Of a stretch of 64,000 nt of DNA, positions 34,092 to 42,894 are shown one piece after another. Below the pieces are notes generated by a model. The model was not told the origin of the DNA, ran no database searches, and was given only the letters and a program-made list of their open reading frames with translations. The stretch's first letter is position 1. Each line of letters opens with the position of its first letter. This stretch comes from Gallionellales bacterium GWA2_60_142. GTDB taxonomy: Bacteria > Pseudomonadota > Gammaproteobacteria > Burkholderiales > Gallionellaceae. Location: positions 18,522 to 82,521 of the forward strand of contig MGWR01000021.1 of assembly GCA_001801085.1 (NCBI GenBank). The letters run 5' to 3'. Position numbers and translations under genes: made by a program.

Positions 34092-36770
34092 TTGCTCCCC
34101 TCCTTTTTTCATCATGTAGCGCAGCGCATCCTGCATGTGCAGGGTGACCGCGACCTGCGCGCGGCGACCGTGTTGTTGCCGAACTATCATGTCGCGCAGC
34201 CGTTGGCACAGGCATTCGGCGAGGCCGCGGGTACTACCGTGCTACTGCCGCGCATGCTCACGCTCACCGACTGGGCGCAGACCGTCCGGCTCGATACCCC
34301 GATACAACCCGACACCCGGCGCATCGCGTCGTTGTACCAAGCGCTGCGCGAGCGCGACTGGTTCGGCGACGCCGACCTGTGGAGCCTGTCGCGTGAACTG
34401 ATGGGGCTGATGGATGAGCTGACGCGCCACCATGTCGTGCTGCCCGAATCCGAAGCCGACTTTGCCGCACAACTGACCGAGGCCTATCGCGCGCGCAGCG
34501 GACAGGCGTTACAGTTCGAGGCGCGCGTGGTGCATGAGCTGTGGTACGCGATGACCTCCGGTTCTGAGCTGGATAACGAACGCGCCTGGCAGCAGCGACT
34601 GGCGCGGCTGGTCGAAGCTGTCGATGGCCCGCTGTATGTGTTGCAGACCTGCAATCTTGCTGCGCCCGAACGACATTTTTTGCAGGCCTGTCGCGAGCGC
34701 GTGCCGGTCGAGGTATTCGACCTGCGCGAGATGGTCGCCGAGTCTTGCGAATGCGCATTGCTGTCGCGCGCGTTGCAGCGCGACGCGAACAGCGCCGACC
34801 TGCGCAGCGATGCATCGTTACTGGAACGGCAGCCGGAAGCGTGGCTGAGCAGCCGCTTGCAACTGTTCGGCGCGCACGGCCTTGAGCAGGAGGCGCAGGC
34901 CGCCGACGTGCAAATCCGCCGCTGGCTGCTCGAAGGCAAGCAATCCATCGCGGTCGTCGTGCAGGACCGGCTGGTCGCGCGGCGCGCGCGCGCGCTGCTG
35001 GAGCGCGCGCAGGTGCAGGTGCGCGACGAGACCGGCTGGACGATGGCGACGCTGTCGGTCAGCACCGCGCTGATGCGCTGGCTGGAAGCGGTGCAGGGCG
35101 ATTTCTATTATCAGGACGTGCTCGATCTGCTGAAGTCTCCGTTCCTGTTCGCCGACGCGCCGCCCGCAGAACGCAAGCAGGCCGCCTACCTGTTCGAGCA
35201 ACTGGTGCGCAAGCACGGCGCGGTCGCGCAACTGGAGAGCTATATCGAACTGGCCGAGCGCGAGCAGCGCGAACTGGTGCAGCCGCTGGTGCGCCTGCGC
35301 CAAGCGATGCAGGCGCTGCCGAAAAAGAGCGTGCCGTTGGCCGAATGGCTGCATGCATTGAGCGACAGTTTGCAGATACTCGGCGTGTCGCAAGGCTGGG
35401 CGCAGGATGCGGCGGGACAGCAACTGCTGGGTTCGCTCGGACAATGGGAAGATGAGCTCGGCGACGACAATACGCGCTGCAACTTCGCCGAATGGCGGCG
35501 CTGGCTGGCGCAGCAGCTCGACCTGAACACCTTCCGCGACCTCGGCGTGGAAAGCCCGGTGCTGTTCACCCATCTCGCCGCGACGCGCTGGCGCAGTTTC
35601 GACGCGGTGCTGCTGCTCGGCAGCGACGCGGCGCATCTGCCCGCGCCGGCGAACGCAGGGCAATGGTTCAACGACACGGTGCGCGCCTCGCTCGGCCTGC
35701 CGCTCGCGAGCGCGCAGCAGGCGCAGGTGCGCGACGACCTGTTGGCGTTGCTGGCGCTCAATGAGACCGTGCTGGCGAGTTGGCAGGCGAGCAAAAACGG
35801 CGAACCCAATCTGCTCAGCCCGCATCTGGAGATGCTGCGCGCCTTGCATCTGCTGGCGTATCGAGACGACCTGGCCGCCGATGAACTGGGCGATCTGCTC
35901 GCGCAAGCCAAGGTGCAAGGCGAGGCGTTCGCGCTGCCGCCTGCGGGCGAAATGCCGCGACCTGCGGTGCTGCCGGAACTGGTTCCGCAGCGTGTCTCGC
36001 CGTCCGGCTACAACAGCCTGGTCGCCTGCCCGTACCAGTTTTACGCGCGCCACATGCTGCGCCTGAACGAACTCGACGAGGTGCGCGAAGAGCTCGATAA
36101 GCGCGACTACGGCACCTGGGTGCATGCGGCGTTGCAGCGTTTTCACGACGAATTCAAATCGCTGCTGGAGCATGAGCGCGACGTTGCCGAAGCAGCGCTG
36201 CGCCGCATCAGCGCGGAGGTATTCGCCGGAGCGCTGGCGCATGACTATCTGGCGCAGGCCTGGCTGCTGCGCTGGCAGGCGCAGATACCTGCCTATATCG
36301 ACTGGCAGTTAGCCAACGAGCGTGCAGGCTGGCGCTATTCCGGGGCTGAAACGGAATTCGAGATCGGCGTGATGGAGAATCTGACATTGCGCGGACGCAT
36401 CGACCGTATCGACTACCAGAGCGAGGACATGGAAGTGCTGCGCGTGCTGGATTACAAGACGCAGGCGGTCGCACCGTTGCGCAACAAACTGAAAGAGCCC
36501 GGCGAAGATGTGCAACTGGCCTGTTATGCATTCGACCTCCACGCGAGCGAAGCCGCCTTCGTCGCGCTGGACGGCGGCAAGGTCGATGCGGTGACGCCGC
36601 CGCAAGACATCGCCGAACTGGCGCGACTGAACATCGAGCGGCTGAAGAGCGTGTTCGAACGCATGCATCAGGGGGTGGCGCTGCCCGCACACGGCGCGGA
36701 ATCGGTGTGCGGCTATTGCGAAATGCGCGGCCTGTGCCGCCATGGACAGTGGGAGGAGGCGCATGGATAA
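34092..36770 (+). CDS. AddB-like PD-(D/E)XK nuclease subunit
   Basis: An 892-residue protein, the partner of the following UvrD-type helicase. The N-terminal part is helicase-like but without an obvious Walker A, as in AddB. The C-terminal nuclease domain has GRIDRID and LRVLDYKTQ, the PD-(D/E)XK residues D and K. An iron-sulfur-type Cys set is present: ACPYQFYARHM upstream and VCGYCEMRGLC near the end. It should act in double-strand break repair. The TTG start is taken because homologous sequence begins LPSFFHHVA; no ATG is near, and the preceding MITE end may have altered the native start. Confidence 0.88.
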   Translation: MLPSFFHHVAQRILHVQGDRDLRAATVLLPNYHVAQPLAQAFGEAAGTTVLLPRMLTLTDWAQTVRLDTPIQPDTRRIASLYQALRERDWFGDADLWSLSRELMGLMDELTRHHVVLPESEADFAAQLTEAYRARSGQALQFEARVVHELWYAMTSGSELDNERAWQQRLARLVEAVDGPLYVLQTCNLAAPERHFLQACRERVPVEVFDLREMVAESCECALLSRALQRDANSADLRSDASLLERQPEAWLSSRLQLFGAHGLEQEAQAADVQIRRWLLEGKQSIAVVVQDRLVARRARALLERAQVQVRDETGWTMATLSVSTALMRWLEAVQGDFYYQDVLDLLKSPFLFADAPPAERKQAAYLFEQLVRKHGAVAQLESYIELAEREQRELVQPLVRLRQAMQALPKKSVPLAEWLHALSDSLQILGVSQGWAQDAAGQQLLGSLGQWEDELGDDNTRCNFAEWRRWLAQQLDLNTFRDLGVESPVLFTHLAATRWRSFDAVLLLGSDAAHLPAPANAGQWFNDTVRASLGLPLASAQQAQVRDDLLALLALNETVLASWQASKNGEPNLLSPHLEMLRALHLLAYRDDLAADELGDLLAQAKVQGEAFALPPAGEMPRPAVLPELVPQRVSPSGYNSLVACPYQFYARHMLRLNELDEVREELDKRDYGTWVHAALQRFHDEFKSLLEHERDVAEAALRRISAEVFAGALAHDYLAQAWLLRWQAQIPAYIDWQLANERAGWRYSGAETEFEIGVMENLTLRGRIDRIDYQSEDMEVLRVLDYKTQAVAPLRNKLKEPGEDVQLACYAFDLHASEAAFVALDGGKVDAVTPPQDIAELARLNIERLKSVFERMHQGVALPAHGAESVCGYCEMRGLCRHGQWEEAHG

Positions 36771-39700
36771 CCGCGCCGCGCTCGACCCCAAGAATAGTGT
36801 CGTCGTCGAGGCCTGCGCCGGCAGCGGCAAGACCTGGCTGCTGGTGTCGCGCGTCGTGCGCCTGTTGCTGGCCGGCGTGCCGCCCGGCGAGATACTGGCG
36901 ATCACTTTCACGCGCAAGGCCGCGCAGGAGATGCAGGCGCGGCTGCGCGATTGGCTGTACGAGTTGGCCTCCGAGGACGACGACCATGTGCGCGGATTCC
37001 TGCGCCATCGCGAAGTGGACGAGGCCGACATCGAGCGCCTGCTGCCGCGCGCGCGCAGCCTGTACCAACAGTTTTTGCTGGCGCAGCCCAACATCACCAT
37101 CAGCACCTTCCACGGCTGGTTCATGCAGGTGTTGCAGCGCGCGCCGCTGAACGCCGGTATGGCCGGCGGCGTGCAACTGGTGGAGCAGACTTCCGCATTG
37201 CGCGACGAGGCCTGGAAGACGATGCTCGACAAGCTGCACAGCCATCCCGATTCGCCGGAGGCGCAGAGCATGCTGGCGCTGTTCGCCGAGCTGGGGCTCT
37301 CCAGTACCGAGCAGCTGCTGTTCAACTTTCTCGCCAAGCGCAGCGAGTGGTGGGCCTACAGCACGGGGCAAGGCGATCCGCTGGCGTTCGCGCTGGACAG
37401 CCTGCGCGCCGAGCTCGGCGTGGACATGGCGTTCGACCCGGTCGAGGACTGGGGCATGTGCGGCAACAACGAAGAGAGCTTCTTCGCGTTTGCTCGCCAG
37501 CTCGCGGCCAGCGGCACCGAGACGCAGCAGAAGAACGCCTCCGAGCTGGAACGCGCGTGGACCGACTCGGAACCTGAGGTGCGATTCGATGCGGTGTCGC
37601 CGCTGCTGTACACCAAGGCGGGCGAGCCGCGCAGCCTGAAGCCGACCAAGAAGCAGCAGGCGGAGGCGTTTCTACTGACGCGCGAGTCGCTGTTTGCCAG
37701 CTTGCAGGAGGCGCGCGACACGCTGGCCGAGCAGCAGGCCTACCGCATGAACGAGCACGCGTTGCGCTGCGGCGTCGCGTTGCTGGACAGCTATCAGGCG
37801 CTGAAGCAGCGCCAGCAGATGCTGGACTTCGGCGATCTGGAATGGCGCGTATGCCAGTTGCTGAACGACAGCGACCACGCCGAATACCTGCAATACAAGC
37901 TCGACAGCCGTTACAGCCATGTGCTGCTGGACGAGTTTCAGGACACCAACCCGCTGCAATGGCAGATATTGCAGTCATGGTTCGCCGCCGCCGACGCGGT
38001 GGACTCGCGCCCGACGGTGTTCGTCGTCGGCGACCCGAAGCAGTCGATCTACCGTTTTCGCCGCGCCGACGCGCGGCTGTTCGGCGTCGTGCGCGAGTTT
38101 TTGCAACAGCATTACGGCGCGCACCACCTGACGCAGAACATGACGCGTCGCAACGCGCCTGCGGTGCTGGACGCGGTCAACGGTGTGTTCGACGGATTGC
38201 CGGAATACGAGGGGTTCGAACGGCACGGCGCGCATCAGGTTGAGCTGCCGGGCTATGTCGAAGTGCTGCCGCTGTGCGCGATGCCGGAGTCCGAAAAAGA
38301 AGCCGAGGGCGGCGCGCTGACGTTGCGCGACCCGCTGACCGAGCCGCGCGACGAGCGCGAAGAAAGCGCGCGCGAACTGGAGGCGCAGCAGTTCGCCGCG
38401 AAGGTCAGAGAGATCGTCGGCAACTGGCAGGTCAACGACGAAGGCGAGATACGCCCTGCGCAATACGCAGACATCATGGTGCTGGTGCGCCGTCGCACCC
38501 ATTTGAAGATTTACGAACACGCACTGCGTCAGCGCGGCATCCCCTGCCTCACCTCGCGCCGCGGCGGCCTGCTGGAGACGCTGGAGGCGTCCGACATCCA
38601 GGCGCTGCTGACCTTTCTGATCACGCCGTTTGCCGATCTGCAACTCGCGCATGCGCTGCGCACGCCGATGTTCTCCTGTAGCGACGAGGATTTGATGGCG
38701 CTGGCGAAAATCCCCCCCGCCCCCCCTTTGGCAAAGGGGGGAGAACAAGCGGCAGTGGAAGGCTCATCGCTTCCCCCCTTGGTAAAAGGGGGGGCAGGGG
38801 GGATTCGCAGTTGGTGGTTGCGCCTGCAACAGCTTGTAACCAGCGGCGAGGCTACCTCTCATCTGCAACGCGCCCATCGTTTGCTGCAAGGCTGGTTGAG
38901 GCTCGCCGACAAGCTGCCGGTGCACGACCTGCTCGACCGCATCTATTTCGAGGGCGACGTGCAGAGCCGTTATGCCGCAGCCGTGCCGGAGGCGATGCGC
39001 GCGACCGTGCTGGCGAACTTGCAGGCCTTCATCGAGATCGCGCTGAACGTCGATGCCGGGCGCTATCCCAGTCTGCCCGGATTCCTGCGCGAACTGGCCG
39101 AGTTGCGCCGTGCGGACGACAGCGAGTCGCCCGACGAGGGAAAAGTCGCGCATGCCGGCAACGCGCTGCGCATCTACACGGTGCACGAGTCCAAGGGGCT
39201 GGAAGCGCCCATCGTCTGGTTGCTGGACACGAACGCCAAGCCGCCCGTGGACAAGGGCTACGACGTGCTGCTGGACTGGCCGACCGCGAGCGCGCGTCCC
39301 GCGCATTTCTCGCTGTACGGCGACAAAGCCAGCCGCGGCCCGACGCGCGAGCGCTACTTCGAACAGGAGGCGCAACTCGCCCAACGCGAAGACCTGAACT
39401 TGCTGTATGTCGCGATGACGCGCGCGAAGCAGGCGCTGCTGGTCAGTGGCAACGGCGAGCGCATCGAAGGCATGTGGTACGACCGCATCACGAATGCGCA
39501 ACCGCAAGCGGGCGAGAATCCGCTGCTGGCGGTATCCGCGGCTCCTGTACGTCATGCTGCAATCGGAGCCGCTGCAGCGGTCGATATCCGTCTGACGCAG
39601 CCGCTGCCGACCGGATCGCGCAAGGCCGCGACTAGTGCGCAGCAGCAGCGTGGCATCTGGCTGCATGCATTGCTACAGCATCTGCTGCCGCCCGCCGAGG

Positions 39701-40071
39701 CTGCGGTCGAGGCCGAACTGTGCCAGCGCTGCGGAATTCCCGAGGCTGAATTCGACGCGCTGCTGGAACAGGCGCAAAGCCTGCTTGCGCAGCCGCATCT
39801 GCAGTGTTATTTCGATCCGCTGCATTACCGCATCGCCTGCAATGAGATGCCCTACGTAGACGCGCAAGGCGAACTCAAGCGCATCGACCGACTGGTCGAG
39901 TTCGACAGCGAGGTGTGGGTACTGGACTACAAGCTGGGCGACAGCGGCGATGTGGTGCGACATCGAGCGCAGATGCAGGGATACCGCGACGCGATGCGAA
40001 CGGTGTATGCGGGCAGGCCGGTGCGCTGCGCGCTGGTGTTCGCGGATGGAACATTGCAGGAGATGGAGTAA
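36763..40071 (+). CDS. AddA-like UvrD helicase/nuclease with in-frame repeat insert
   Basis: A 1102-residue superfamily-1 helicase: Walker A EACAGSGKTWLL, motif Ia AITFTRKAAQEM, Walker B VLLDEFQDTNPLQW, motif III VGDPKQSIYRFRRAD, motif V HESKGLEAP, motif VI LLYVAMTRAKQALLV, and a C-terminal nuclease with RIDRLVEF and VLDYKLGD. Together with the preceding gene it forms an AddAB-type complex. Residues 649-681 (KIPPAPPLAKGGEQAAVEGS onward) are encoded by a palindromic repeat inserted in frame between motifs IV and V. The start overlaps the previous stop (ATGGATAA). Confidence 0.93.
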   Translation: MDNRAALDPKNSVVVEACAGSGKTWLLVSRVVRLLLAGVPPGEILAITFTRKAAQEMQARLRDWLYELASEDDDHVRGFLRHREVDEADIERLLPRARSLYQQFLLAQPNITISTFHGWFMQVLQRAPLNAGMAGGVQLVEQTSALRDEAWKTMLDKLHSHPDSPEAQSMLALFAELGLSSTEQLLFNFLAKRSEWWAYSTGQGDPLAFALDSLRAELGVDMAFDPVEDWGMCGNNEESFFAFARQLAASGTETQQKNASELERAWTDSEPEVRFDAVSPLLYTKAGEPRSLKPTKKQQAEAFLLTRESLFASLQEARDTLAEQQAYRMNEHALRCGVALLDSYQALKQRQQMLDFGDLEWRVCQLLNDSDHAEYLQYKLDSRYSHVLLDEFQDTNPLQWQILQSWFAAADAVDSRPTVFVVGDPKQSIYRFRRADARLFGVVREFLQQHYGAHHLTQNMTRRNAPAVLDAVNGVFDGLPEYEGFERHGAHQVELPGYVEVLPLCAMPESEKEAEGGALTLRDPLTEPRDEREESARELEAQQFAAKVREIVGNWQVNDEGEIRPAQYADIMVLVRRRTHLKIYEHALRQRGIPCLTSRRGGLLETLEASDIQALLTFLITPFADLQLAHALRTPMFSCSDEDLMALAKIPPAPPLAKGGEQAAVEGSSLPPLVKGGAGGIRSWWLRLQQLVTSGEATSHLQRAHRLLQGWLRLADKLPVHDLLDRIYFEGDVQSRYAAAVPEAMRATVLANLQAFIEIALNVDAGRYPSLPGFLRELAELRRADDSESPDEGKVAHAGNALRIYTVHESKGLEAPIVWLLDTNAKPPVDKGYDVLLDWPTASARPAHFSLYGDKASRGPTRERYFEQEAQLAQREDLNLLYVAMTRAKQALLVSGNGERIEGMWYDRITNAQPQAGENPLLAVSAAPVRHAAIGAAAAVDIRLTQPLPTGSRKAATSAQQQRGIWLHALLQHLLPPAEAAVEAELCQRCGIPEAEFDALLEQAQSLLAQPHLQCYFDPLHYRIACNEMPYVDAQGELKRIDRLVEFDSEVWVLDYKLGDSGDVVRHRAQMQGYRDAMRTVYAGRPVRCALVFADGTLQEME
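38708..38805. repeat. 98-bp palindromic repeat inserted in the helicase gene
   Basis: Two hairpin units in inverted orientation. The left half reads AATCCCCCCCGCCCCCCCTT then T, GG, CAAAGGGGGG; the right half is its complement with few changes (CCCCCCTTGGTAAAAGGGGG, then GGCAGGGGGGATT). It shares the hairpin core with the element at 3734-3830, with the two units in the opposite mutual orientation. It leaves the reading frame open and adds about 33 residues, rich in P, G and K. Confidence 0.9.
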
Positions 40072-40101
40072 GTATGAAACTGAGACTAGTCGCGATGCTG
40101 G

Positions 40102-40286
40102 CTCGTCTTCGAGTTCCTTAAGGCGCGCCATCAGGGATGCGTCCATGCCGCCAAGTTTGCTGCGCCATTTGTAAACGTGGCGGAACTGATGCCGTGTTCC
40201 CGGCAGAGCTCGGGAACCGGGCTGCCGGCCTCCGCTTGCTTGAGTACGGCAATGATCTGGCTGTCTGAAAATCGTGATGTCTTCAT
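40102..40286 (-). pseudogene. IS3-family transposase OrfA remnant, frameshifted and truncated
   Basis: The frame starts MKTSRFSDSQIIAVLKQAEA followed by GSPVPELCREHGISSATF, a clear OrfA helix-turn-helix. Then one base is missing where ATFYKWR should be read, and after the shift the sequence continues GGMDASLMARLKELEDE and stops matching at about 40102. No OrfB is present. An IS-end-like tract with a G-run lies upstream (about 40297-40360). A GGAG site precedes the ATG. The fragment adjoins the AddA stop. Confidence 0.85.
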
Positions 40287-40339
40287 GTAAAACTCCTCGC
40301 TTCCTAATTGAGAAAATTCTACTTTTAACTGCGGCTAAT

Positions 40340-40531
40340 TTCAGGGGGGATTACCGTTTCACCTCGCTGAGTGAAGTTGCGCGCAATCTGGAGGAATATC
40401 TCAGCGAATTCGCACAATCCAAAACAGCGCCTAACGAAGAGCAACATCAGCGAATCCAGGAAAAGTTGAACGAACTTTTTCAAGTGGATATACGCAGGGA
40501 AGATATAAGGCGGCTTGGGGGCGAAGATTGA
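40340..40531 (+). pseudogene. C-terminal fragment of an unknown gene at the IS end
   Basis: The frame GDYRFTSLSEVARNLEEYLS continuing EFAQSKTAPNEEQHQRIQEK and LFQVDIRREDIRRLGGED looks like genuine protein, helical and charged, but no credible start precedes it: in-frame sequence upstream belongs to the IS remnant. It may be the 3' end of a gene whose 5' part was lost on insertion. Unknown family. Confidence 0.45.
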
Positions 40532-40575
40532 GACCGAACGGTAATGCCACGCGCTTTTCCTCTTTATGGCAGAAA

Positions 40576-40606
40576 CAAAAAAGGCCGACGGTTAAGTCGG
40601 CCTTTT
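40576..40606 (-). terminator. Terminator of hppA
   Basis: AAGGCCGAC-GGTTAA-GTCGGCCTT stem with A- and T-runs on both sides, 22 bases beyond the hppA stop; symmetrical, so it may work in both directions. Confidence 0.85.
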
Positions 40607-40628
40607 GTACTGCAACGAACTATAAAAT

Positions 40629-42665
40629 TTACAGCAACGGCACGATCATCAGTGCGACGATGTTGATGATCTTGATCAGCGGGTTCACCGCCGGGCCGGC
40701 GGTGTCCTTGTAGGGATCGCCCACGGTGTCGCCTGTCACGGCGGCCTTGTGCGCTTCCGAGCCCTTGCCGCCGTAGTTGCCTTCCTCGATGTACTTCTTC
40801 GCGTTGTCCCATGCGCCGCCGCCGGTGGTCATCGAGATCGCGACGAAGATGCCGGTGATGATCGTGCCGACCAGCACGCCGCCCAGCGCCTGAGCGCCCA
40901 GCGTCAGGCCGACGATCACCGGCACGGCGACCGGCAGCAGCGAGGGTACGATCATTTCGCGGATCGCGGCCTTGGTCAGCATGTCGACGCAGGTGCCGTA
41001 TTCCGGTTTGGCTGTGCCTTCCATGATGCCGGGGATTTCCTTGAACTGGCGGCGCACTTCGACGACCACCGAGCCCGCTGCGCGGCCGACCGCTTCCATG
41101 CCCATCGCGGCGAACAGGTAGGGCACCATGCCACCGATGAACAGGCCGATGATGACCATGTGGTTGGACAGGTCGAAGGTCAGCGCCGGGCCGCCGTGTG
41201 CACTGAGCGCATGCGTGTAATCGGCGAACAGCACCAGTGCCGCCAAGCCGGCGGAGCCGATCGCATAGCCCTTGGTCACCGCCTTGGTGGTGTTGCCGAC
41301 CGCGTCGAGAGGGTCGGTGATGTTGCGGATGCTCTCGTCCAGACCGGCCATTTCGGCGATGCCGCCGGCGTTGTCGGTGATCGGGCCGTAGGCGTCGAGT
41401 GCCACGATGATGCCGGCCATTGACAGCATCGAGGTCGCGGCGATGGCGATGCCGTACAGGCCGCCCAGTTCGAATGCGCCCCAGATCGACAGACACACCG
41501 CCAGCACCGGCGCGGCGGTGGACTTCATCGACACGCCCAGGCCCGCGATGACGTTGGTGCCGTGGCCGGTGGTGGAGGCCTGCGCGATGTGGCGCACCGG
41601 GCTGAATTCGGTGGCGGTGTAATACTCGGTGATCCAAACCATCGCCGCGGTCAGCGCGAGGCCGATCAGCGAGGCCAGATACAGGTTCATCGACGAGACC
41701 AGCATGCCGTCTATCATCACGCCGTCGCCGAGTATCCAGGTGGTCACCGGGTAGAACGCGACGATAGCCAGCACGCCGGAGACGATCAGGCCGCGATACA
41801 GCGCGTTCATGATCTTGCCGCCTTCGCGCGCCTTGACGAAGAAGGTGCCGATGATGGAGGCGATGATGGACACGCCGCCCAGCACCAGCGGATAGATCAC
41901 CGCCTCGGGCGAACCGGTGATGAGCAGACCGCCCAGCACCATGGTCGCGATGATGGTCACCGCGTAGGTCTCGAACAGGTCGGCCGCCATGCCTGCGCAG
42001 TCGCCGACGTTGTCGCCCACGTTGTCCGCGATCACCGCTGGGTTGCGCGGGTCGTCCTCGGGAATGCCGGCTTCGACCTTGCCGACCAGATCGGCGCCGA
42101 CGTCTGCGCCCTTGGTGAAGATGCCGCCGCCGAGACGGGCGAAGATGGAGATCAGCGAACCGCCGAAGGCCAGGCCGACTAGCGCATGTGTGGCTTCAGC
42201 GGTGGTGGTGCCGACCATCAGCGAGAGGAAGGCGTAATAGCCGGCCACGCCCAGCAGGCCTAGGCCGACTACCAGCATGCCGGTAATCGCGCCGCCCTTG
42301 AACGCGACATTCAGCGCGGCATTGAGTCCGTTGCTGGCAGCCTGCGCGGTGCGAATGTTGGCACGCACCGAGACGTTCATGCCGATATAGCCGGTCAGTC
42401 CGGATAGTACTGCACCGAGTATGAAACCGAGCGCCGTTTGCCAGCCCAGCGCCAGCAGGATGGCGACCAGCAGGATCGCGCCGACGATGGCGATGGTGGT
42501 GTACTGCCGGTTCAGGTAGGCCTGCGCACCTTCCTGCACGGCGGCGGCGATCTCCCGCATTCGGTCGTTGCCGGTCGGCAGCGCGAGTATCCATTTGATT
42601 GAGAATGCGCCATAGAGTATGGCGACGATGGCGCAGAACAGTGCAAATCCGAGACCAGCTGACAT
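40629..42665 (-). CDS. hppA: K+-independent proton-translocating pyrophosphatase
   Basis: A 678-residue membrane enzyme with about 16 helices that hydrolyses PPi and pumps protons. Signature motifs: [51 protein letters not shown] and [19 protein letters not shown]. The K/A switch is lysine in [20 protein letters not shown], the form of K+-independent proton pumps. ATG chosen after GGAGGGAAAC. The gene is monocistronic with its own terminator. In a chemolithotroph it would save energy from biosynthetic PPi. Confidence 0.96.
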   Translation of the reverse strand: MSAGLGFALFCAIVAILYGAFSIKWILALPTGNDRMREIAAAVQEGAQAYLNRQYTTIAIVGAILLVAILLALGWQTALGFILGAVLSGLTGYIGMNVSVRANIRTAQAASNGLNAALNVAFKGGAITGMLVVGLGLLGVAGYYAFLSLMVGTTTAEATHALVGLAFGGSLISIFARLGGGIFTKGADVGADLVGKVEAGIPEDDPRNPAVIADNVGDNVGDCAGMAADLFETYAVTIIATMVLGGLLITGSPEAVIYPLVLGGVSIIASIIGTFFVKAREGGKIMNALYRGLIVSGVLAIVAFYPVTTWILGDGVMIDGMLVSSMNLYLASLIGLALTAAMVWITEYYTATEFSPVRHIAQASTTGHGTNVIAGLGVSMKSTAAPVLAVCLSIWGAFELGGLYGIAIAATSMLSMAGIIVALDAYGPITDNAGGIAEMAGLDESIRNITDPLDAVGNTTKAVTKGYAIGSAGLAALVLFADYTHALSAHGGPALTFDLSNHMVIIGLFIGGMVPYLFAAMGMEAVGRAAGSVVVEVRRQFKEIPGIMEGTAKPEYGTCVDMLTKAAIREMIVPSLLPVAVPVIVGLTLGAQALGGVLVGTIITGIFVAISMTTGGGAWDNAKKYIEEGNYGGKGSEAHKAAVTGDTVGDPYKDTAGPAVNPLIKIINIVALMIVPLL

Positions 42666-42810
42666 GTTTCCCTCCATTAGGTTGATACCGACAGGACTTT
42701 CGTATCATGGTGATCGGGATATCCCGACCATAATTTCATGATAGCAATCATGCCGTGATTCGTCGCGGGGAATTTTGCCGGCGGAGACTAGGATTTTTCC
42801 GAGAGGTGCG

Positions 42811-42894
42811 ATGCGCTATTCCCTTGCATGTCGTTTCGCGAGCCGTGGTTTCGGATGGAATGCGGTGGTTATGACAGGCTGGTTTATGCGATGA
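42811..42894 (+). CDS. 27-residue leader peptide overlapping the PDE start
   Basis: A short frame (MRYSLACRFASRGFGWNAVV with MTGWFMR) has a good ribosome site, GAGAGGTGCG, directly before its ATG and ends in a TGA that overlaps the ATG of the next gene by four bases. The receiver-EAL gene itself lacks a good Shine-Dalgarno at that ATG, so translational coupling is plausible. It could equally be chance. Confidence 0.35.
   Translation: MRYSLACRFASRGFGWNAVVMTGWFMR

Noticed and set aside
34818-36242. 474-codon open frame on the minus strand opposite the AddB-like gene
   Set aside because: Arg/Gln-rich shadow without domain features.
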